DNA from: Polyangiaceae bacterium
GTDB taxonomy: Bacteria > Myxococcota_A > Polyangia > Polyangiales > Polyangiaceae
Length of the DNA: 64,000 nucleotides
Direction: 5' to 3'
Assembly (NCBI GenBank): GCA_025353725.1
Contig: JANXOF010000016.1
Coordinates: 149,380-213,379 of the forward strand
Position 1 is the stretch's first letter. Each line of letters starts with the position of its first letter. Made by a program: the position numbers and the translations under genes. Below, one piece after another: positions 15,922 through 24,400 of this stretch. A model generated the notes under the pieces. The model was not told the DNA's origin, did not search any database, and worked only from the letters and a program-made list of their open reading frames with translations.

Positions 15922-16802
15922 GGGATAACCTTCACTCGGAGCCGTTCGAGCTCGCCCCTGCCGGACGTTGGTGCGTGTTTCGGCGTAACTTCCGTGTCTT
16001 TTCGCGAAAGCAACGTGTCGAGTCGACCGACGCGTGAGCCAAGCATTTTGGCCATGACACCCTCAATGTCGCGGCCCGTCCGCTGCGTGAGCAACGTGAT
16101 GTCGAGCGCGACTTGGCTCGTCACGATCTCCGCTATCGCAGTCGTTTCGCTGATGACTGCGGCGTCGAGCTCACCCATTTCGGTAGCGCCGACGAGGGAA
16201 CGCATGTCGTCGGCGACGACCACGAGCCGGTGTTTCCAGAACTCTTCGAGCGCCTTCTCCTCAAGGCCGTAGCTGAAAATCTCGCCGGGTAGAGGAGGCA
16301 GCTCGGCGTGCGAGAAGACGACGGCGTAGACTTTTCGCTTGGCTGCGCGCTTCAACTCCGCCGCGAGTTGTTCGATCTCTCGTGGCCAGCCGCTCAGCAC
16401 GAGGCGGTGCTGGGCGCCTCGGATCAAGCGATCGGCCTCCTCTAGAATTCGCTGATAGCCGCGAACACTGAACGCGTCGGGGGCCGGAGGCGACGTGTCG
16501 ATGCTTCGTATGGCATTTTCGAGTTGGTCGGTGGAGGTGTCGAAACGGTTGCGCAGCAAGGCGAGTAGGTCGCCCGCTGCCGCAGGGACGAAGCGCTCGG
16601 GGCTTCCGGCGATCGACCGCGCAGCCCCCGATTTGACGAGTCGTCGAAGCACGCCGTAGACGGCGGACCGTGGAATGTGTGCGCGAACTCCCACTTCGTA
16701 CCCAGTCGCCGGACTCTCCTGAAGGAGTGCGGCGTACGCGCGCGACTCGTTCAGGCTGAAACCGAGGGCGACGAGCGCGGGCACGACATCGGGTTCAGCC
16801 AT
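15918..16802 (-). CDS. TrmB-family transcriptional regulator
   Basis: 294 residues. The N-terminal winged helix reads ALGFSLNESRAYAALL, PATGYEVGVRAHIPRSAVY and GVLRRLVKSGAARSI, the typical TrmB pattern in which the helix-turn-helix is preceded by a 'GL.E.EA..Y..LL' helix. The remainder (from about residue 105) has a phospholipase-D-like regulatory domain: RGYQRILEEADRLIRGAQHR, LVLSGWPREI and LVVVADDMRSLVGATEMGEL. TrmB proteins usually sense sugars in archaea; in bacteria, ligands are mostly unknown. It is coupled (ATGA) to the unknown 544-residue protein and begins 3 bp before the end of the next upstream gene, so three genes may form one unit. Confidence 0.85.
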   Translation of the reverse strand: MAEPDVVPALVALGFSLNESRAYAALLQESPATGYEVGVRAHIPRSAVYGVLRRLVKSGAARSIAGSPERFVPAAAGDLLALLRNRFDTSTDQLENAIRSIDTSPPAPDAFSVRGYQRILEEADRLIRGAQHRLVLSGWPREIEQLAAELKRAAKRKVYAVVFSHAELPPLPGEIFSYGLEEKALEEFWKHRLVVVADDMRSLVGATEMGELDAAVISETTAIAEIVTSQVALDITLLTQRTGRDIEGVMAKMLGSRVGRLDTLLSRKDTEVTPKHAPTSGRGELERLRVKVIP

Positions 16803-16805
16803 GGC

Positions 16806-17474
16806 CTACTTGGCGCCTGCGTCGGGCTTGCCAAACGTTTTTGGGTGAAAGTTGAACGGGTACGTTGCACGCGTTTCAAAACCGCCTTTGCTCGCGGCGA
16901 AACGGAGCCTCTTCAGCACGTCGACGACGCAGGACTCGACCGATGGTTCGTGGATACTCGACTTCGAGGCGTCGACAGAGGCGTCCGTCACCACACCCTG
17001 CGGGTCGAGCACGAACTTGACGGTGAGGTCACCCTCCATGCTCGGATGATCTTTGAGTCCGCGGTCGTAGCAAGCGCGCGCCTCGTCTCGACGCAACATC
17101 ACGACCGTCTGTATGTCCTCGCGGCGCCGTCCCGCCTCCTGCGAATGACCCGGCGATACGTTGGGTCCTGCGTCACCTTTCGTCTCCGTTTCGCTATGCG
17201 TTGAAGCGCGGAGCTTCGCTCCCTGGAGCTCTCCATTTGGCGGAAGCGCGGTCGTGGTCGAACCAGCGCCTACGCTTCCGGCATGTTCGCTCAGTGACGC
17301 TGACGCCGACGCCGGGCTAGCTTTCCCGTCGGCTGTCGTCACCGTGTCGTTGGGCGCCGCGGCAGGGGTGGGTGGGCCGCCGCCGCACGCGGCTGTGAGG
17401 AACAGTGGGGTCAACACGGCCGTTAGCGCGACCGCGAAGGCAACGCTTTTTGAGCGAATTTGGGTGGAACGCAT
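16806..17474 (-). CDS. AgmX/PglI C-terminal domain (TonB-like) lipoprotein
   Basis: The open frame reaches 17876, but the clear signal peptide begins at the ATG at 17474, giving 222 residues. The signal region MRSTQIRSKSVAFAVALTA ends in a lipobox near LTAACGGG. A Ser/Ala/Thr-rich linker follows. The C-terminal domain contains RRDEARACYDRGLKDHPSME, GDLTVKFVLDPQGVVTDASV, SVESCVVDVLKRLRF and YPFNF. This is the pattern of the myxobacterial AgmX/PglI C-terminal (TonB-like) domain with its Cys pair, found in gliding-motility and envelope proteins. It sits upstream of the TrmB-type gene on the same strand, with 3 bp between them. It diverges from the kinase at 17628. Confidence 0.8.
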   Translation of the reverse strand: MRSTQIRSKSVAFAVALTAVLTPLFLTAACGGGPPTPAAAPNDTVTTADGKASPASASASLSEHAGSVGAGSTTTALPPNGELQGAKLRASTHSETETKGDAGPNVSPGHSQEAGRRREDIQTVVMLRRDEARACYDRGLKDHPSMEGDLTVKFVLDPQGVVTDASVDASKSSIHEPSVESCVVDVLKRLRFAASKGGFETRATYPFNFHPKTFGKPDAGAK

Positions 17475-17627
17475 GGGTCTTGTCGAAGTTATCTGATTTG
17501 GCCCGACAGTACTGCGTTCGCTGTCGGGTCGCGCTCGCTGAAGTAGCCGATCAAGGCGCATGTGCCGCGCTACACTCGAGCGAGAAACGCGAATCATTGA
17601 CCGATTCGAACTGGAGCGTGCTGGCCC

Positions 17628-19367
17628 TTGTCTAGCGACGACCAACGAAGTTCCGTGAGTCCCCGCGCCCGACTGGGTCGCTGCGGCAGCTACGAGCTGC
17701 TCGTGGAGATCGCCTCGGGCGGCATGGCCACGGTGTACCTCGCGCGCCAGCACTCTTCGCGGGGGGCTCCGCTCGTAGCCGTAAAACGGCCACACCGTCA
17801 CCTTGCGTCGGATACGGGATTCTTGTCGATGCTCGTCGACGAGGCTCGCCTGGCGTCGGCTATTGACCATGACCACGTGGTGAAGGTGCGTGAGCTGGGC
17901 TTCGATTTGGGCGATCCGTTTATCGTTATGGACTACGTGGAGGGCGCTTCACTCGCGGACGTTCGCAAAGAGCTCTCGGCCGTGGGGCGCGCTATCGACT
18001 CGCGCTTCGCCCTTCGCATCGCGCTCGACGCCTTGGCAGGCCTTCACGCGGCCCATGTCCTTGCCGATGACAAGGGCAAGCCGCTTGGGCTCGTGCATCG
18101 TGACGTGAGCCCGCACAACCTCCTCATTGGCTGCGATGGAGGCGCGCGCTTGACGGACTTCGGAATCGCCAAGGCTGCCGATCGCGTGCAACATACACGA
18201 ACGCACGAAGTCAAAGGAAAGCTCGCGTACCTTGCGCCGGAGCGGATCGACAAGCGGCGGCTTTGCACGGCACAAAGCGACGTATTTTCGATGGCTGTGG
18301 TCCTCTGGGAGTGCCTCGCGGGCAGGCGACTTTTTCGGGGAGAAGAGGCTCTCGAAACGCTGCAAGAGGTGCTCTCCGCGCCCATTCCGTCGCTACGCCG
18401 CCTGGGCGTTTCGCTCCCTCAGGCGGTCGACGCGGCTATCCTGCGCGGACTTTCGCGCGACCTTGATGTCCGCTACAAGACCGCGGATGCGTTCGCCGAG
18501 GCGCTGCGTCACGCGTCCGGCGGCCGGACACACATCGCGGCCCCGGCTGAAATAGCGTCGCTCGTTGAGGCGCTTTTTGGCGATCGGTTGCGTGTTCGAC
18601 ACGCTCAGGTTCGCGAAGCCATCGAAGATAAAGACGACGCGGCGGAGGTTCTTGAGCTCTCGGGCTTGAGCCAGCGTCCGGAACCGACAGCGTCGATGCG
18701 CCAGCGTGACAAACTTGCTGTAGAGAGCATCGCACCTACCGCGCCGGGGGATCGCTATACGTTTGGCAACGCGTCGCAAAGCATTTTCAAGCGTCGACTC
18801 GCCTCAACGCGCGTTCGCGTGTCCGCCGCTTTGCTGGCTTGCTTCGCGGTGTTGGCGATTCTTTTGAGTGTGCGCGTCCGTCGCGGTTCGGCGCTGAAGG
18901 GCGAGGGAGAAAGGTCAGGCTTAGAGCTCCTTCATCGCCGCGTCGTCGTTCCGTTGCCGTTCGCGGCTCAGCACGTAACGTTCGATGAACAGTCGCGCGA
19001 CTTTGCTAACCCGGTCGATGTCGCCGTCTTCGAGGTGCCGCGCGAAAGCGGTGCGCGTCATCGCGTGACGGCGGTGGCGTCGGATGGCGCGAAGGCAGAG
19101 GCCTACGTTCGGGAGGCCGATGGCGTCGCGCGCCCGGAGGGAGAAGGCTTCGCTATCGAGGCGCTCGAGACGTATGACGAGGACGCGTCTGGGAACCTTC
19201 TCGAGCTTCCGCCGACACCGAATGGCGTGAAACGTGTGATAAAGCCACGCGCTAGCCCGCTAAATTCATCGAAGGGACCGCGCGATGTGGTGCCCAGCGC
19301 AGCCATGCCAGGCCACGTCGCCAAGCCTTACCGCACTGAAAAAGACGGGTTTACGAAGTTGCGATGA
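17628..19367 (+). CDS. Transmembrane Ser/Thr protein kinase
   Basis: 579 residues from a TTG start. The kinase domain (about 20-295) has the glycine loop EIASGGMATVYLARQ, the VAVKRP lysine (K53), HRDVSPHN (157-164), DFGIAKA (177-183) and APE in YLAPERI. The usual Lys of the HRDxKxxN loop is Ser, as in many myxobacterial kinases. One membrane segment lies at about 397-416 (SAALLACFAVLAILLSVRV). The C-terminal part of about 160 residues should be outside the cytoplasm, and no PASTA or PEGA repeat is evident. Its stop overlaps the ATG of a Cys-rich lipoprotein gene (ATGA), which suggests a sensor/ligand pair. Confidence 0.92.
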   Translation: MSSDDQRSSVSPRARLGRCGSYELLVEIASGGMATVYLARQHSSRGAPLVAVKRPHRHLASDTGFLSMLVDEARLASAIDHDHVVKVRELGFDLGDPFIVMDYVEGASLADVRKELSAVGRAIDSRFALRIALDALAGLHAAHVLADDKGKPLGLVHRDVSPHNLLIGCDGGARLTDFGIAKAADRVQHTRTHEVKGKLAYLAPERIDKRRLCTAQSDVFSMAVVLWECLAGRRLFRGEEALETLQEVLSAPIPSLRRLGVSLPQAVDAAILRGLSRDLDVRYKTADAFAEALRHASGGRTHIAAPAEIASLVEALFGDRLRVRHAQVREAIEDKDDAAEVLELSGLSQRPEPTASMRQRDKLAVESIAPTAPGDRYTFGNASQSIFKRRLASTRVRVSAALLACFAVLAILLSVRVRRGSALKGEGERSGLELLHRRVVVPLPFAAQHVTFDEQSRDFANPVDVAVFEVPRESGARHRVTAVASDGAKAEAYVREADGVARPEGEGFAIEALETYDEDASGNLLELPPTPNGVKRVIKPRASPLNSSKGPRDVVPSAAMPGHVAKPYRTEKDGFTKLR

Positions 19368-19825
19368 GGTCTCGTGTCTCTGTAGTAGCGGGCGGACTTT
19401 TTGGGGCCGTTCTTTTCGCGCTTTGCGTGAATGCGTGTGCAGGGGATGCGCCGGCATCGCCCTGCACGAACGTTCCTGTTGGGGGGTGTCCGCTTTCGCG
19501 CGGGGTTGCTTGCGAAGACCCTGCCTGCGACGCAGTTTACGCGTGCCGCCCTGGTAACACTTGGGAACTCGATCGCACCTGCCCCGCGCGTGACGGAGGG
19601 TCGAGAGTCGAAGGATTACCTGAGGCGTCAGCGAACGACGGACGACCGCTTGACGCCAGTTTCGATGCTCCGCTCGGTGCCAACGGAGGCCCTGGGTGTG
19701 CGGCCCTTCAGCCTCCGGATTGCGCGCTTGGCGTCGTGCTGAGTTGCCCGTCTGGGTGCTGTGGATGCGAAGACCTTTTCGTTTGCGTGGGCGGTGCCTG
19801 GTCGTTCTCCACGGCGTGTAAGTAA
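19364..19825 (+). CDS. Cys-rich lipoprotein coupled to the kinase
   Basis: 153 residues with a signal peptide ending LCVNACAGD, consistent with lipidation. The mature part has about fourteen cysteines in two clusters: SPCTNVPVGGCPLSRGVACE with DPACDAVYACRPG, and a C-terminal GPGCAALQPPDCALG, SCPSGCCGCEDLFVCVGG. This composition suggests a disulfide-stabilised extracellular domain. An Asp/Ala/Gly-rich linker joins the clusters. The start overlaps the kinase stop by 4 bp. No known domain is recognised. A partner or ligand-receptor role for the kinase's outer domain is inferred only from coupling. Confidence 0.7.
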   Translation: MRSRVSVVAGGLFGAVLFALCVNACAGDAPASPCTNVPVGGCPLSRGVACEDPACDAVYACRPGNTWELDRTCPARDGGSRVEGLPEASANDGRPLDASFDAPLGANGGPGCAALQPPDCALGVVLSCPSGCCGCEDLFVCVGGAWSFSTACK

Positions 19826-19841
19826 CCCGAGCGTTTTGCGC

Positions 19842-20915
19842 TCAGCGATGGCCGCGACCTTTGCGCGTTTCACGGGGGAGCGACGTCGCGCTTGTGGCTA
19901 CCAAGTCCCAACCGTCACGCTCTCCCGCGCGCAGCTTGATGAGACCCGCGTAGGCAATCATCGCCGCATTGTCCGTGCAGCTTGCAAGCTCGGGAAGGAA
20001 CGCGCTCAGACCGTGTTCCGCCGCGCGCGCCGCGACGCGCTCGCGTAGCTCGCGGTTCGCCGCGACGCCGCCGCCGATGACCACGGTGCGCACGCCTTCA
20101 TGCACAGCCGCTTTGATGAGCTTTTCGCTTAAAACCGACGTCACCGTGGCTTGAAAAGACGCACAGAGCCCGGCGAGTTCGACCTCCGAAGTCGGTCGCC
20201 CGTGCTCGCGGATGCGGGCTGCTATCTGCGTCTTTATGCCAGAAAAGCTCATGTCGAACGACTTCGTGTGACCCATCGGGGGCGTCAAGGCGACGGCTTT
20301 CGGGTTGCCGTTCTTTGCGAGACGGTCGATGGCCGGCCCGCCTGGGTAGCCCAGGCCGAGCAGCTTGGCGACTTTGTCGAAGGCCTCACCCGCGGCGTCA
20401 TCGCGGGTGGCTCCGAGCTCACGGATCTCCGCGGCGGATGGACCGTCGACGCGGTAAATGGCCGTGTGACCCCCGGAGGCTAACAGGGCGACAAAAGGGA
20501 ACTCCGGTACGGTTGCGTGGACCGCCGTATCTCGACTCTCGGTCGAGCGACGGAGAAAAACAGCGAGGAGGTGGCCTACGAGATGGTCGACGCCGACCAG
20601 TGGAAGGCCGTTCGCCCAGGCGAGACCTTTGGCCATTTGTACGCCGACGAGGAGCGCCCCGACGAGCCCGGGGCGATGGGTGACGGCGATTCCGTCGATC
20701 TCGTTCCAGCCGACATGGGCCAGGGCGAGCGCCTCCCGCACCACAGGCCCTGCGTTGCGAAGATGATCCCGCGATGCGAGCTCGGGGATGACGCCGCCGT
20801 ATGGCGCATGTAGCTCGACCTGACTGTGGACGACATCCGAGAAGACGCGTCCGCTCTCTCCCACGACAGCGGCGGCCGTTTCGTCACACGACGATTCGAT
20901 GCCTAGAACGAGCAC
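19842..20915 (-). CDS. tsaD: tRNA N6-adenosine threonylcarbamoyltransferase TsaD
   Basis: 357 residues, full length. It transfers the threonylcarbamoyl group to A37 of ANN-decoding tRNAs (t6A). Diagnostic features are VLGIESSCDETAAAVV, HAPYGGVIPELASRDHL, the metal-binding pair in GVDHLVGHLLA (His111 and His115), LASGGHTAIYRV, the GEAFDKVAKLLGLGYPGGP nucleotide-binding segment, and SCTDNAAMIAYAG. It is the last gene of a minus-strand unit: its ATG lies inside the end of the upstream lipoprotein gene (13-bp overlap). It converges on the Cys-rich lipoprotein gene with 16 bp between stops. Confidence 0.96.
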   Translation of the reverse strand: MLVLGIESSCDETAAAVVGESGRVFSDVVHSQVELHAPYGGVIPELASRDHLRNAGPVVREALALAHVGWNEIDGIAVTHRPGLVGALLVGVQMAKGLAWANGLPLVGVDHLVGHLLAVFLRRSTESRDTAVHATVPEFPFVALLASGGHTAIYRVDGPSAAEIRELGATRDDAAGEAFDKVAKLLGLGYPGGPAIDRLAKNGNPKAVALTPPMGHTKSFDMSFSGIKTQIAARIREHGRPTSEVELAGLCASFQATVTSVLSEKLIKAAVHEGVRTVVIGGGVAANRELRERVAARAAEHGLSAFLPELASCTDNAAMIAYAGLIKLRAGERDGWDLVATSATSLPRETRKGRGHR

Positions 20916-21481
20916 GATCCCTGAGCCCTTTCGAGTGCGAAAATCCCGAACAACGGGGGCGCCGGAGCAGCACTCGCGTCACTGCCGCCGATGGCGGGCG
21001 CGCCCCGCATCACCCGAACTTCGATTCCGCCGGTGTCCATCAAAGATACAATCACCATCACGTCGGCGGTATCACCCGTCAGGCGACCGACGGGGGCGAC
21101 GGCATAGAGCAGGTTGCTCTTTCGGCCGTCGCCGAAGGAGAGGGTCGACAGTGGATCGTGCCAAATTTGGGGGAGCGGGCGAAGTGCAGTGGTTTGAAAT
21201 CGGCCGTCTGATGTCGTGAGCGTCCCCGGTGCGTCTTGGAGGTGATCGGCATCAAGCGTGACACACATGCGCACGTTCTCATCCATGCCCGACCGAACGA
21301 ACGCTCCCTTCACGACGGTGCCCTCGTAGTGGTCTGCGCGGTTGGAGAAGCGCGATGTGTCATGGCAAGCCATTGCACTCGCGAGGAGCACGACTCCGGT
21401 GAGCGCGAACGGAAACGCCACAAAAAACGAATGTGCCGCGAGTGTCGTGCGCATGCCCCTCACTCCGCCTTTCTGCCTCAA
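20903..21481 (-). CDS. Hypothetical lipoprotein upstream of tsaD
   Basis: 192 residues from 21481, or 183 from the Met at 21454 (MRTTLAAHSFF), which gives a more usual signal peptide. The hydrophobic stretch ends LLASAMACHD, a plausible lipobox. The mature part is beta-rich: HYEGTVVKGAFVRSG, VRMCVTLDADHL, DGRFQTTALRPLPQIWHD, TADVMVIVSLMDTGGIEVRV. An Ala/Pro-rich tail ends with GSCSF. No family is recognised. It overlaps the tsaD start by 13 bp and begins 12 bp after the giant TPR/HEAT gene, so all three are probably co-transcribed. Confidence 0.65.
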   Translation of the reverse strand: MRQKGGVRGMRTTLAAHSFFVAFPFALTGVVLLASAMACHDTSRFSNRADHYEGTVVKGAFVRSGMDENVRMCVTLDADHLQDAPGTLTTSDGRFQTTALRPLPQIWHDPLSTLSFGDGRKSNLLYAVAPVGRLTGDTADVMVIVSLMDTGGIEVRVMRGAPAIGGSDASAAPAPPLFGIFALERAQGSCSF

Positions 21482-21493
21482 CCGAGCTGCTGT

Positions 21494-24400
21494 TTACCTG
21501 GCGCCGCGAATCTTTGCTGCGGTTTCGCGCACGCGTGGCTCCGGTTCCGATTTCGCCATCCCGGCGGCGAGCTTAGCCGCAGAAGCCGTGTCATAACTTG
21601 AAAGCGCGAGAAGCGCGGCCTCGCGAACGAGGGCGTAGGTGTCGTTTTTTGCGGCCTCTTCGAGGAGTGGCGTCGCACGCGCGCCGGAAGCGCCGAGCCG
21701 ACCGAGTGCTTGTGCCGCCAAGACGCGCATTGACCAGCTTTCGTGCGCGCGCAGGACGTCCGCGACGACGACGACCGACTCACTGTCAGCGTGGTTGCCG
21801 ATGAAGGCTATCGCTACGCGTTGCACCGTTGCGGACGAATCGGTTACGGCCGACGCGATGGCGTGGGCGGCCGCGTCGGACTTCGAGTGTGAAAGAAATC
21901 CGAGCGCCTTCGCTCGCATTGACGGGTCGGGATGCCTTGCGAGTGCCAGAACCGATGGCTCCAGTGAGCCCGCGAGGGCGCGCGCCTTCGCGCGGGCGGG
22001 TTCGCGTGAGACGTCCTTGTCGTCCTCGCTGACGAACGGCTCGAAAGCAACGGCCCTAGTGCCGAGCGAATCAAGCACTGCTCGTGCGCCGGCTGCCGAG
22101 GTGGCGAGCGCGTTTTGAGCGGCTCGTTCGAGCGGCTCCGCGAACGTGAGGAGTGCTCTGGCGCGAGACGGCGCGGGCAACGTCTCGGGCACAAGTTGCG
22201 AGAGCGTCGACTCCGCGTCGAAGCTCTCGTCGGGCGCGGGAAGCGCTTCGCGGACGGTCGGTACGTCGAGTGTTCCACGAGTGGCGAGGAGCACGAGAGA
22301 GGCTGTCGCCGCTCGCCTGAGGGCGCCTTGCGAAGCGCGCGGACCGCGCTCTGTATCGTTTGCGACGTCGTTTGCGACGTCACTCGAAAAAACCGCGTCA
22401 GCGAGAGCCGCTATCGTTGACTGGCTCGGCGCAGCCTCGGTTCGAGGCAGCTTCCCGAGGGCCAAAATTGCCATCTGGCGCGGTAGAATGTCTGTACCTT
22501 CGGCGAGTGCGAGGAGCGCCGACGTCTCGCTCGTCGCCCCGAGCTCACCGAGTGCATAAGCCGCCGCCGCGCGTGCGACACTTCCGACGTCGACGGCACG
22601 CGCCAGCGACGCGAGCCATGGCGTGCTCGCTTTGTCTTTTAAAGCTCCCAACCCGAGAGCCGCGAACGCGCGCATGTTGGGTGTCCCGTTTTGAGCGATT
22701 TTGCGAAGGAGCGGAACCGCGGATTTTTCAGTGAGCTTCGCGACGGCCCACGTGGCCGCAACGGCAACGGAGTCCGAGGCCATGCCTTCGGTGCCGCCCT
22801 CTTGTTTGGGAAAGAGGAGTTGCGCGTATTTTGGAAGTAGAGCAGGGTCTCGGAGATCCCCGCACGCGAGCATCGCGCGAGCCCGGAGCGAAACTTCACT
22901 CTGCCCCGTCGCGAAGGCGAAAAGCGAAGCTCCTGCGTTTTTGTTTCGCACGTAGCCGAGAACGTCAATGGCGATTCGCTGCTGTCCTGAGTCGACGTCG
23001 ATGAGGGCATCGAGCAACGGTTTGACGGCGCGCCCACCAATGCGCGCGAGTGCGGCGCGGGCCTCATTCGCTTCGGCACCGCCCGCGTGCTTGCTGCGCT
23101 GCACGAGAGCAAAGGTGAGATTTCCGTAAATTTCGATGAGCAGCCGCCGAAACACTTTTCGCTGCGGGTTGCCTATCGCAAGAGGCAAAAGCTCGAGTTC
23201 GAGGGACTCGAGCGTGGCTCTCCCAAGGTTTACTTGCATCGAAAGTCGCGCCGCGCGTGCCACAAGCTCCTCGTCGGGAGCGCCGCGTAGAACGCGTCGA
23301 AAGAGGCGATCGGCTTCGTCGCTCTGACCCCGCGCGAGCAAAATCTCGGCGAGTTCTAGGTAGGTCACGAAAAGGTGGTCGTTTTTGCTAATCGCTGCGC
23401 GGTATTCTTGAATGGCGCGGTCGATGTCTTGCCTTTGCCGATACATGTCGCCGAGACGACGGTGACCTTCAGCGTCGTCCGGATTCAGCTCTACGGCACG
23501 TGCGGCGTACGTAACGGCGTCCTCATCGCGGTACAGCTGGAGCGCGAATTGCGCCATGCGTTGGTAAAGCTCGCGGGCGCGTTTGGGCTCAACGCCCACA
23601 AGCTTTTCGAGCACTGCGATGGCGTCGCCGGTCTTGTTCTCCTGCACGAGGACGCGCTCGAGGGCGAGGTAGCTGTCGGAGTCTCCAGGTGCGACCGAAA
23701 TCACGCGCCGCAGCGTAGTCTCGGCCTCCGGAAGCTTGCGCGCGTGAAGCCACACCTCCGCGAGCGTGCGGCCGGCCTCGACGTCCGGAGGCGTCGCTCC
23801 GAACGCTTGAACAAGCGCGGGGATTTGCGCTTCGAGGAGATGCTCGAATCCCCATAACGTGACCACGCGCGTGCGCGCCTCGCGTGCGAGAAGCTTGTCA
23901 CCGCCCTGTTTCGCCTTTTCGGCGAGGTCTTGCCAAAGAACAAGCGACTCGCGAAAGTTTCGAGTTCGTTCGAGCGCGCTCGCGAGTTGCTTTTTGTAGG
24001 GCACGCTGGCCGGCTCGAGCTGCACCGCCTCTTTCAACGACGCCAAAGCATCGGGCGTCATGTCGTGTTCGAGGAACACCTCGCCCAAGGCTGCAAGAGC
24101 TCGCGCGCGGGGCGTCACGGTCGTGAGAATGCGCTTCCACGTTTGGATCGCGAGAGACGCGTTTCCGTCTTGAAAATAACGGTCTCCGAGATTGACGAGA
24201 GCCCCTGGGTCGCTCGCGCCTACTTGCGCCAGACGCGTGAGCACCTTGAGCTGTCGGGCAGCCTCACCGATGCGTCCGTAGAAGTCGGAGACACGCGTTA
24301 GGATTTCCTCGTTGCCCTGTCCCCGGGCTTCGAGTTCGGCAAGTAAGCGGAGCGCGCGGTCGCGCGAGCCCCGCTGTAAGAGCGCCTCGCATTGGTCGAA

